From JADGAU01 sp045047105 (GTDB taxonomy: Bacteria; Pseudomonadota; Gammaproteobacteria; GRL18), in NCBI GenBank assembly GCA_045047105.1, contig JASFYQ010000079.1, forward strand, positions 1 to 23,085: 23,085 bases of DNA, written 5' to 3'. Positions 15,989-22,756 of the stretch are shown here, one piece after another. Below the pieces are notes generated by a model. The model was not told the DNA's origin. It did not search any database and saw nothing but the letters and a program-made list of their open reading frames with translations. Every line of letters begins with the position of its first letter. The first letter of the stretch is position 1. Made by a program: the position numbers and the translations under genes.

Positions 15989-17398
15989 TTAGGGGCATAA
16001 TAAAGCCAGATCCAAATCTAAAATAGCGGATTTATGCTGCTTATCAAAGCTATGGCTAAAAGTGCAGACGGTGTTAGTAAAATCACTTTTATAAACAATT
16101 CCTTTTATTTTCCCCTGCCAGTGATTTTGTTGTGGATTTGCTACTTCAACAACGCAGCTATAAGCCGCACCTTTTGAACTTATTGGATTAAGTAAACGAC
16201 AGTCGTATTTTTTCTTAACATGTTTTTGACTAGCAATAGACAGCTCTAAATGAATATTTTTTAGTTGTAATAACTGTTCGCTAAAATGAATTAAACCAGA
16301 AAGGTTATGCACTTTATCAATTACCATAATAGTATGATTTTCTGCATTTATTATAGTATTAGGTTGAAACTGTTCTAAGAGTTTTTGGAGCTGCTGAATC
16401 TGATCCAGGCAATTATCTTGCATTGCTGAAGCACTTATTACAAAATCCTGTTGGGTAAAACTTGCACCTATACCCTGTTGTTTTAAATGTTGGTTCTTGT
16501 TTAAAGCATAAAGAAGATATTCTCTATTGTTATCTGGACAAAAAATATTCTGCTGAGAATTATTATTTAAAATACCAATTTTTCCATGCCAGTTATTTGC
16601 TACCAAACAATAATATTTAGCAAACTGCCATGAGCTTGCACTAATTTTTTTGACAGAATCTTCTATAGGAAAAAGACAATAGGCTCCCTGTGAAGCTGCC
16701 ATAGTGAGATCGCTACTAATCTTTCCCTGATAATAAATAACACCGCTAATAGTTAAAAAATCCTTCGCTGAATCACTTTGCTCAGTTTTAGCTGAGAGAG
16801 TTAATAACAAGCGATTGTTTTGATCGAGAATAACAACATTTCCTTGAGGGTCGATATATTTTTTCATTTTATAAGGTAGTTTTTGGCTTATAACTCCCTG
16901 GGGTATTTGTATTTCCTCCATATCACCCACTTGAGCGTATTGATTAGGGGATAAGTAAATAAAGCCATCCTGGCTACCATAACTGGCAATGGATGCACTT
17001 TTAAGTGGGTCATTCCAATAGATAATATTGATTAATTGGATGGACTCTATAGTATTCTTAGCTGCTTTCCATTTAACTATTATTTTAATTTGCTTACTAT
17101 ACGCATTGTTTAAATCAGTAACTTCCCAAAAGAGATCATAATTTTTATGAATGCCTTTAATCAATAACTTTTTACCTGATTTAATTTGTAAATATTGGCT
17201 TTTATCTAAATAATTAGATAACTTTTCAATTTTACTCTTTGCCAGGGACAAGGCCTCATCTCTGGTTTTACTTAAAGAGCTGCTGGCATTGAGATTAGAT
17301 AATAAAACCACGATAGCCAAGCTTCCAAAAGCAACGATCAAAGTGCTAATCAGCACCTCCATAAGAGCTATACCTTTATTTTTTATCGTGGTTAACAT
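15989..17398 (-). CDS. Large PilV-like type IV minor pilin/pseudopilin
   Basis: A 469-residue protein starting at ATG 17398. I chose this start because GGAGGG lies 8 bases upstream and the ATG overlaps the previous gene's stop as TAATG; a start 15 bases further up is less likely. The N-terminus is a prepilin signal: basic leader, cleavage after Gly 9, then IALMEVLISTLIVAFGSLAIVV with the conserved Glu at +5 (residue 14) and a transmembrane helix. SLSKTRDEALSLAKSKIEKL after the helix is typical of PilV/GspI proteins. Those are normally under 200 residues. Here a C-terminal domain of about 300 residues carries eight cysteines (for example GAYCLF, KYYCLV, YDCRLL, AYSCVV, LLCP at the end), probably four disulfides. 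It is the last gene of a three-gene pilin operon. Confidence 0.8.
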   Translation of the reverse strand: MLTTIKNKGIALMEVLISTLIVAFGSLAIVVLLSNLNASSSLSKTRDEALSLAKSKIEKLSNYLDKSQYLQIKSGKKLLIKGIHKNYDLFWEVTDLNNAYSKQIKIIVKWKAAKNTIESIQLINIIYWNDPLKSASIASYGSQDGFIYLSPNQYAQVGDMEEIQIPQGVISQKLPYKMKKYIDPQGNVVILDQNNRLLLTLSAKTEQSDSAKDFLTISGVIYYQGKISSDLTMAASQGAYCLFPIEDSVKKISASSWQFAKYYCLVANNWHGKIGILNNNSQQNIFCPDNNREYLLYALNKNQHLKQQGIGASFTQQDFVISASAMQDNCLDQIQQLQKLLEQFQPNTIINAENHTIMVIDKVHNLSGLIHFSEQLLQLKNIHLELSIASQKHVKKKYDCRLLNPISSKGAAYSCVVEVANPQQNHWQGKIKGIVYKSDFTNTVCTFSHSFDKQHKSAILDLDLALLCP

Positions 17399-18522
17399 TA
17401 AAAATCCCTCCATGAGCCAATAACCCTTGCCATGGTATTAGCCAAAGGCGGATCAGGTTTTAAGCTTTTGGGGGTATAAATAATTTGGCTATAAACTAAC
17501 TCCTTATTTTCAGTGGCAAGTATTTTACCCTCAACAATAATTGCACCATGAACAATAATATTCCCGCTAGGAAACCAGTCACCACGGATATAAACAAGCC
17601 CATGTATAACAATAGTTCCGCGAGTGGTAAAAGTATTATTGCTGCAATCGACTATTAATATAACTGATTTTTCTTTTGTACCAATAACTGCATTATCTAA
17701 AGTAATTTGTTTATCACCATCACCTAGCCAGATTAAACCATTTTTTTGATCCATTTTTTGCACCAGTGCAGCAGAAAAATAAAGTGCATTATCTTTAGCC
17801 AGATGTTTTATAAAGGAGGCTTTTTCATTTAGAAAGTTTTCAAAAAACTGATTTCTTGAAAATTGCTGTAAGTTAAAATCTTTATCAATAATATCTACAC
17901 CTAGGCTTAGCGGTGTTTTTAATATCTGTTGCATAGTTTTTTTATTGTTTTTAAATGCCGGAACAAAGCTTTCACTATGGTTTAATAATACTTTGCCACC
18001 AGACCAGATAGTATTTTTTGCATAGCTATTGGTAATGGATAGATTTTCAGTTAAATCAATTCCCAGGCGAGTAATTAATGGATAGGAAACTATTTTTCCT
18101 GCTCCATTGCCTGCAATTGGAACGGCAGCGAGTGATTGACTGGTAACCTGTGTAGACGTTTTATCATCGCTATATGCTTCAATAGTAATGTGATTATAGT
18201 TTGTATCAGCTTCAAAATAAGAGACAATAGCCAGAGTCTGCTGTTGCTGTTTTAAGGTTTGTTGATCTAATGGCAGACTGGTTTTATTATTGGTGGTTAT
18301 GGGCTGTTGATCTAAAATAGAAGAAATTTTATTTAACAAAGCATCTGCATTATAAAATGCCTGATCAGAGCGATAATTATTAGCGGAAATTTTTTGTTCT
18401 AAAATAATAGATTTACTGGAAAATAAACCAATAAGACAGGCAGCAAATAATAATATGCTAGAAATGATAAGGGTAGTCAGACCCTGTTGTTTTATTTTAT
18501 TAGCCAAGTTATAAACTCTCAT
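17398..18522 (-). CDS. PilX-like type IV minor pilin with probable beta-solenoid domain
   Basis: A 374-residue protein. A short basic leader (KIKQQG) precedes LTTLIISSILLFAACLIGLF. The +5 position is Ile instead of Glu, as is common in PilX/GspK tip pilins. YRSDQAFYNADALL (50-63) corresponds to the family's RxxQAFxxAEAGL segment. From about 160 on, short Val/Ile-rich turns repeat (SITNSYAKNTIWSGGKVLL near 162-180; ITLDNAVIG, TIVIHGLVYIRGD, NIIVHGAIIVEGKIL at 273-335). This pattern fits a right-handed beta-helix similar to DUF7305-type or polymer-forming domains. It is longer than usual PilX (about 160-200). It overlaps pilW by four bases (ATGA) and the PilV-like gene by one (TAATG), so translation is coupled. 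Confidence 0.75.
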   Translation of the reverse strand: MRVYNLANKIKQQGLTTLIISSILLFAACLIGLFSSKSIILEQKISANNYRSDQAFYNADALLNKISSILDQQPITTNNKTSLPLDQQTLKQQQQTLAIVSYFEADTNYNHITIEAYSDDKTSTQVTSQSLAAVPIAGNGAGKIVSYPLITRLGIDLTENLSITNSYAKNTIWSGGKVLLNHSESFVPAFKNNKKTMQQILKTPLSLGVDIIDKDFNLQQFSRNQFFENFLNEKASFIKHLAKDNALYFSAALVQKMDQKNGLIWLGDGDKQITLDNAVIGTKEKSVILIVDCSNNTFTTRGTIVIHGLVYIRGDWFPSGNIIVHGAIIVEGKILATENKELVYSQIIYTPKSLKPDPPLANTMARVIGSWRDF

Positions 18523-19304
18523 GGGATTATTAACACCATATCATTTCGTATTCTAACCTGCTGGCTAAGCAATTTTTCTACTTTACTATCAGATGATAAA
18601 TGTGCCTGAATTTGAATATTAACCAGCTGTGTTTCAATCAGGCGATCCCCTGCTTGAAAGGATGTTAGTTTATCTTTTACAGATAAACAGGGAAATTGAT
18701 ATGTGTTTGCTGTTATTTGCCATTGCTTTTGACTAGCCATATGATAACAACGGCTACCCAGGCTACTAAACTTTAGCCTGGTAATACGGATTAAACCATT
18801 ATCGGTAATGTTCATCCAACTACCAGCATTATTTGCACAGCCATGTTTAGAAAAATTTGAGAGCTTAACCTGTTGTAATGTTTGAATAGCCTGTTTTTTT
18901 AAACGAAAAGCAAAAACATCATTTTGTTGCACGTTTACACCCGTATCCTGATCGGCGTCATAAGCTAAACTAATACAATTTTGCTTGCTATTAATATGGA
19001 TAGCAAAGGGCATAAAATAACTGGCTGGCTTTGTTTGGGGGAGAACACCCTTTATGATATAAAAGGGGTTATTTTTAATCTGAGGATTTTCAGCTGCTCC
19101 ACTATAAAACCCACTGCGACGAATATCATTAACCAAAATATTCATTACTGCAGTTAATTCCTGGCTCAAACTGGCTGAACTTAATAAATTGCGGCTATTT
19201 TTTATAGTAGAGACATAAATAGACATAACCGCTGAAATAATAATTAAAGCGATTAACATAGCTATCATTAACTCTATAAGAGAAAATCCACATTTTTTGT
19301 GCAA
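18519..19304 (-). CDS. PilW-like type IV minor pilin
   Basis: A 261-residue prepilin starting at TTG 19304, with GGAG 8 bases upstream. The class III signal is perfect: MHKKCG, cleavage, FSLIELMIAMLIALIIISAV, with Glu at +5 (residue 11). After the helix, LSQELTAVMNILVNDIRRSGF is characteristic of PilW/GspJ. Later parts (AYDADQDTG, DVFAFRLKKQAIQTL, a C-terminal VRIRN) match PilW-type proteins. Four exported cysteines (KQNC, KHGC, SRC, FPC) could form two disulfides. First gene of pilW-pilX-pilV. The order differs from the usual fimU-pilV-pilW-pilX-pilY1, and no pilY1 or pilE is present here. Confidence 0.85.
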   Translation of the reverse strand: MHKKCGFSLIELMIAMLIALIIISAVMSIYVSTIKNSRNLLSSASLSQELTAVMNILVNDIRRSGFYSGAAENPQIKNNPFYIIKGVLPQTKPASYFMPFAIHINSKQNCISLAYDADQDTGVNVQQNDVFAFRLKKQAIQTLQQVKLSNFSKHGCANNAGSWMNITDNGLIRITRLKFSSLGSRCYHMASQKQWQITANTYQFPCLSVKDKLTSFQAGDRLIETQLVNIQIQAHLSSDSKVEKLLSQQVRIRNDMVLIIP

Positions 19305-19360
19305 ACTTTAATCTCCATAATAACTACTATTTAGTATCTATTTGATTGTACACTAAAAAA

Positions 19361-19423
19361 TCACTCTGAACAGCTTATTAATTATTTAAGCTAAATAATC
19401 CAAACTTGGGTCAGAGTAAGATT
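19361..19423. repeat. Concentric imperfect palindrome between pilW operon and RRM gene
   Basis: ACTCTGA (19363-19369) is inverted as TCAGAGT (19411-19417). Both arms are centred on position 19390, which is also the centre of a perfect 8-bp inverted repeat ATTATTTA-agc-TAAATAAT (19381-19399). The right arm extends as TTGGGTCAGAGTAAGATT (19406-19423), a sequence that resembles termini I associate with small palindromic (REP/MITE-type) repeats. It may be a decayed element, or a shared operator between divergent genes. Confidence 0.4.
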
Positions 19424-19468
19424 CCTGTTAGTATGAGCCCTGATTATTTAAAAGAGAGTAATAACACT

Positions 19469-19711
19469 ATGAAATTATTAATCCGTAACCTTGCACGAAG
19501 TACAACAGAGGCCGAACTTTTAACTCTGTTTGAGGCGTATGGCCTAGTGCAATCCTGTGATTTAGTTATGGATAAAGAAACTAATGGCTCTAAAGGTTTT
19601 GCCTTTGTAGAAATGCCAAAGGTGGGGGAAGCCAAGCTGGCAATGAAAACTTTAAATGGAAAAGCTATTGCAGGGAACCGTATTAGGGTTAAAAAATCAG
19701 AGCCTAAATAA
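19469..19711 (+). CDS. Small RNA-binding protein (single RRM)
   Basis: An 80-residue protein consisting of one RRM fold. RNP2 is LLIRNL (residues 3-8) and RNP1 is KGFAFVEM (42-49), with the expected Phe residues for stacking on RNA. The start at 19469 is preferred over TTG 19406 because AAAGAGAG lies upstream and the RRM begins at once; the longer version would translate the palindromic repeat. Bacterial stand-alone RRM proteins of this size are known in cyanobacteria and many Proteobacteria. Their RNA targets are mostly unknown, and some respond to cold. Divergent from the pilW operon and convergent with the yehS-like gene. Confidence 0.9.
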   Translation: MKLLIRNLARSTTEAELLTLFEAYGLVQSCDLVMDKETNGSKGFAFVEMPKVGEAKLAMKTLNGKAIAGNRIRVKKSEPK

Positions 19712-19717
19712 GGCTCT
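19699..19717. terminator. Bidirectional hairpin terminator
   Basis: AGAGCC (19699-19704) and GGCTCT (19712-19717) with a 7-base loop. On the minus strand the hairpin is followed by GATTTTTTAA, a good Rho-independent terminator for the yehS-like gene. On the plus strand the T-rich TATTTAACGTTTTATTT follows. The stop codon of the RRM gene lies in the loop. Confidence 0.65.
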
Positions 19718-19727
19718 ATTTAACGTT

Positions 19728-20222
19728 TTATTTCTTCCATACTGAATCGGAAGGTGTTTTTCCATCATTACGGTATTTAATTTGTAAGCCATTTAAAAAA
19801 TTACGGAAGATTTGATCTTTGCAGCTACGATAATGTTTATGATCAGGTTTACGGAAAAAGGCACTTAGCTCATGTTTACTCATAGGGAAATTAGCCATAT
19901 GCATTATCTCCAGAGTGTCTTCCGCTTTTAAGTTTAATGCAATTTTTAACTTCATAAAAATAATATTATTAGTTAAGCGTTTTTCAGGCTCAGATTTTGG
20001 CCCGTCCTTTTTACCTCGTTTATCATTAATTAGACCATTTAAAAAAATAGCTAATTGGGTATCAGATAATTTTTGATAATCGGGATCATCATCCTTTTTT
20101 AACCAACAACTGATTTGTTCGCGAGTGACCTTTGATTCAGCAGAGGCAAAGATAGCAATCATTTTATTATCATTAAAATCAAAAATGTAGCGTACTCGAC
20201 GCAAAACATCATTACTAGTCAT
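19728..20222 (-). CDS. yehS: YehS-like DUF1456 family protein
   Basis: A 164-residue protein with two copies of the DUF1456 helical module. The first is at about residues 1-70 (NDVLRRVRYIFDFNDNKMIAIFA, then REQISCWLKKDDDPDYQKLSDTQLAIFLNGLI). The second is at about 85-152 (NNIIFMKLKIALNLKAEDTLEIM, then MSKHELSAFFRKPDHKHYRSCKDQIFRNFLNGL). The internal duplication is visible by eye: both halves pair a long helix with an xxxW/FxxKxDxxxYxxxxD segment and FLNGL. Length and order match E. coli YehS. Biochemical function is not known. It converges on the RRM gene and shares its terminator hairpin. Confidence 0.9.
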   Translation of the reverse strand: MTSNDVLRRVRYIFDFNDNKMIAIFASAESKVTREQISCWLKKDDDPDYQKLSDTQLAIFLNGLINDKRGKKDGPKSEPEKRLTNNIIFMKLKIALNLKAEDTLEIMHMANFPMSKHELSAFFRKPDHKHYRSCKDQIFRNFLNGLQIKYRNDGKTPSDSVWKK

Positions 20223-20368
20223 AAAGTATTTCTCAGATTAAGTGTTTGGGCAAGGGATGAAATATTAATCACCTCAAAGCCTATAATAAATCATCTCGCT
20301 CTAGTTTACAGTGATTTTTTTATTTAGAATAAAAAAATAGTGTTTATGTGGTTATTTTTCTATTTCTA

Positions 20369-20397
20369 TTGATTTATTGTATTTTAAATCCTACACT
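20369..20397 (+). promoter_or_regulatory. Sigma-70-like promoter of the DUF3365 gene
   Basis: TTGATT (20369-20374) and TACACT (20392-20397), 17 bases apart, about 80 bases before the ATG at 20480. The surrounding DNA is very AT-rich, so the match is only suggestive. Confidence 0.35.
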
Positions 20398-20479
20398 AAA
20401 ACCTCTAATAATAACAATAAATAAATCAGAGTTTAGCTTGTTAGTATCAGGAAAACTTTAACTCAGGGGGAAAATAAGG

Positions 20480-21244
20480 ATGTATAAACTATTACCGGGA
20501 TTGATTATTGTATTTTTTTTATTGCCTGCTTATGCTGAACATAATATTGGAATAGCAGCTAAAGGAGGTTTTCCAGAATATCTATTTTTAGAAAAAATTA
20601 AAGCAATAGAAGCAAAATCAACTGCTCAAATGATTGCTACAGCAATTGCAAAAGGGCGACTAGTAATTTTTGCCCAAATGAAAAAACTTACTGATCCAAC
20701 CATTGGTGATAAAGGTTTTACTGCAGATATATTTGTAGAACAATGGAAAGCCTCTCTAGAAGCGGAATTTATGAGTGCATCAGAAGACCAGCAACGTATT
20801 ATTGATAAATTAATTTGGGCTGGTCGGATAAGTATGGACAACAATCAAGATCGACTCAATGTAAAAGGGGTTAAATGGAAACATTTTTTACCTGCAAAAT
20901 GGGCAAGAGAAACGGGATTGATGTTTAATTCTCGAACAGGAATTGTTACTAAACAGCCCGCTATAAACTATCGCCATCCAAGTAATACACCGGATAAAAG
21001 AGAAGTTCAGGTATTAACTGAGTTTGCCAAGCTTGGAATGGATGCAAAACCACAGGGTGAATTTTCAATGATGGGTAAACAAAAGATTTACCGTTATTAT
21101 GACCCTATAAATCTCCTTCGCCCTTGTCTTGCTTGTCATGGTAAACCCAAAGGTGAGCTGGATATGTTAGGTTTTGAAAAAGATGGGCTAGAAAACGGTG
21201 ATATTATTGGTTTAATCAGTGTTTCTATTGCAATAAAAAAATAG
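20480..21244 (+). CDS. Exported DUF3365 (Tll0287-like) monoheme protein
   Basis: A 254-residue protein with a clear signal peptide (residues 1-19, cleavage after AYA). The body fits DUF3365: a long N-terminal helix, MNPANxP-like NYRHPSNTPDKREVQVL at 163-180, and KIYRYYDPINLLRPCLACHGKP at 202-223. In that last block Cys 216, Cys 219 and His 220 make one CxxCH heme c site. The family is a PAS-like periplasmic heme sensor or electron carrier, often fused to kinases or transducers. Here it is free-standing, with no signalling domain and no second membrane helix. The ribosome binding site AGGGGG lies about 10 bases before the ATG. The next gene downstream, an SQR-like flavoprotein, has its own promoter. 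Confidence 0.82.
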   Translation: MYKLLPGLIIVFFLLPAYAEHNIGIAAKGGFPEYLFLEKIKAIEAKSTAQMIATAIAKGRLVIFAQMKKLTDPTIGDKGFTADIFVEQWKASLEAEFMSASEDQQRIIDKLIWAGRISMDNNQDRLNVKGVKWKHFLPAKWARETGLMFNSRTGIVTKQPAINYRHPSNTPDKREVQVLTEFAKLGMDAKPQGEFSMMGKQKIYRYYDPINLLRPCLACHGKPKGELDMLGFEKDGLENGDIIGLISVSIAIKK

Positions 21245-21622
21245 AATAAATTATAAGTGCTAAGCTTTAATATAAATAAAGATTAATAGCCTTAGGAGTA
21301 TCCAGTGATCGAGCTAGTATCATAAATAAATTTAAATGATCTGCTTCCTTTTAATCAGGGAATATCAGGAGTTCTACAAAGTTACTGAAATATCAGACAA
21401 AAAATGTTTTTATTAAATGTAACTTTCATTTCATTAACGGCTAATAATAATTTCACTCCATAAAAAACAATACGGTAAAAGAGTATTGCTTGCTAACTGG
21501 AGTAAGTAATATACAATAACCGATGATATAAATTGTTAGATAAATAAACATTATTTTGGATAATAAATTGAAATTTTAATTGGAAACCGTATATTAGTGG
21601 CAACAAATACAGGATTGGGATT
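21245..21622 (+). promoter_or_regulatory. 378-base gene-free stretch with promoter for the SQR-like gene
   Basis: No convincing gene. Near the right end TTGAAA (21568-21573) and TATATT (21590-21595), 16 bases apart, form a promoter about 30 bases before the ATG at 21623. AGGA at 21611-21614 is the ribosome binding site. A CAATAC/GTATTG hairpin (21468-21488) is followed by a T run only when read on the minus strand. A 23-codon ATG frame near 21341 has no Shine-Dalgarno and was not accepted. Confidence 0.4.
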
Positions 21623-22756
21623 ATGAAAAATAAACATATTGTTATTATTGGTGTTGGGTTTGCAGCACTGACAGCAGCTAAAGAAGCCAGAGCCAAAAAT
21701 GCTGAAATTAAAATTACGCTTATTGCTCCTAAGGAAGAATTTATTTATTTTCCTAGCCTAATCTGGGTTCCCTCAGGTATTCGCCAACCCGAGCAGCTAC
21801 GTATTCCGATTGCTAATTTCCTACAGCGATATAATCTTGCTTTCCATGCCGCTGAAGTAACAGGCCTTAAAGATGCAGGGCGTACAGTCATTACTGACAA
21901 GGGTGAAATTACTAATGATGCCCTGATTATTGCATCCGGTGGTCGATTTATTAAAAAACTACCAGGTATTAAAAATTCCATTACCCCCTGTGAAGGGATT
22001 GATGCTGCAATTAAAATTCGTGATCGCTTAAAAGAAATGGATGGTGGAACTATTGCTATAGGTTTTGCTGGTAACCCTAAAGAACCTTCTGCAATGCGTG
22101 GAGGGCCAATGTTTGAATTTCTTTTTGGTATTGATGCACAGCTCAGAAAAGAAGGACGAAGAGATAAATTTAACCTGGTTTTTTTTAACCCTGCTCCAGC
22201 TCCTGGTAAACGCCTTGGGCCTAAAGCAGTCAAAGGACTGGTTCAGGCCATGGCTAAGCGGAATATCAAGAGTTACCTTGGTCACAAAATAAAATCATTT
22301 GAAAATGGCAAGGTAACTACTGAGGGAGCTGAATTTGATACCGACCTAATCCTCTTTATGCCAGGAATGACTGGTAATTTATGGTTTGATAATAGCGAGC
22401 TACCACGTTCTCCAGGTGGACTGGTTAATGCTGATAAACATTGCAGTGTGCCTGGTTTTGATAGGGTGTACGTAGCTGGAGATTCGGGCAGTTATCCTGG
22501 GCCAGAATGGATGCCCAAGCAGGCGCATATGGCAGATATCCAGGCAAAAACCGCAATTGCTAATCTATTCTCAGAATTTGCTGGAAGTGATGCAAAAGAG
22601 ACATTTAACCCAGAGCTAATGTGTATTGTTGATAGTGGCTCAACGGGCATGTTTATATCCAGGACTTCAAGTCGTAATATAGTTCTCCCTCCACTTAGAA
22701 TTATGCACTGGATGAAGCGCTTTTTTGAATGGTGGTATCTGCGTCAGTATCGTTAA
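21623..22756 (+). CDS. Sulfide:quinone reductase-family FAD oxidoreductase
   Basis: A 377-residue flavoprotein. The dinucleotide fold starts at once (HIVIIGVGFAALTAAKEA; the third Gly of GxGxxG is replaced by Ala). ITLIAPKEEFIYFPSL is the second FAD contact, LIIASGGR the ATG-like motif near 101-108, and RVYVAGDSG the C-terminal FAD motif near 281-289. PGPEWMPKQAHMADIQAKTAIANL is typical of SQR/FCSD relatives. The amphipathic, Trp-rich tail (RIMHWMKRFFEWWYLRQYR) could dock on the membrane. Cysteines are 123, 274 and 334. Positions 123 and 334 resemble two of the three SQR redox cysteines, but the one expected around 155-160 is missing (GNPKEPSAMRGGPMFEF). It has no signal peptide. Sulfide oxidation is therefore possible but not certain. 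Confidence 0.8.
   Translation: MKNKHIVIIGVGFAALTAAKEARAKNAEIKITLIAPKEEFIYFPSLIWVPSGIRQPEQLRIPIANFLQRYNLAFHAAEVTGLKDAGRTVITDKGEITNDALIIASGGRFIKKLPGIKNSITPCEGIDAAIKIRDRLKEMDGGTIAIGFAGNPKEPSAMRGGPMFEFLFGIDAQLRKEGRRDKFNLVFFNPAPAPGKRLGPKAVKGLVQAMAKRNIKSYLGHKIKSFENGKVTTEGAEFDTDLILFMPGMTGNLWFDNSELPRSPGGLVNADKHCSVPGFDRVYVAGDSGSYPGPEWMPKQAHMADIQAKTAIANLFSEFAGSDAKETFNPELMCIVDSGSTGMFISRTSSRNIVLPPLRIMHWMKRFFEWWYLRQYR

Noticed and set aside
21341..21412. 23-codon ATG frame in the DUF3365/SQR-like gap
   Set aside because: No ribosome site, no similarity recognised, and length within chance expectation.
21468..21493. Minus-strand terminator-like hairpin CAATAC/GTATTG followed by T6
   Set aside because: The stem is short and AT-rich, and no minus-strand gene leads into it; a small RNA ending here cannot be supported.
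22028..22292. Overlapping open frames on both strands within the SQR-like gene (for example 22065-22292 plus and 21745-22233 minus)
   Set aside because: They lie wholly inside a well-supported gene in other frames, lack family motifs and ribosome sites, and are best explained as shadows.
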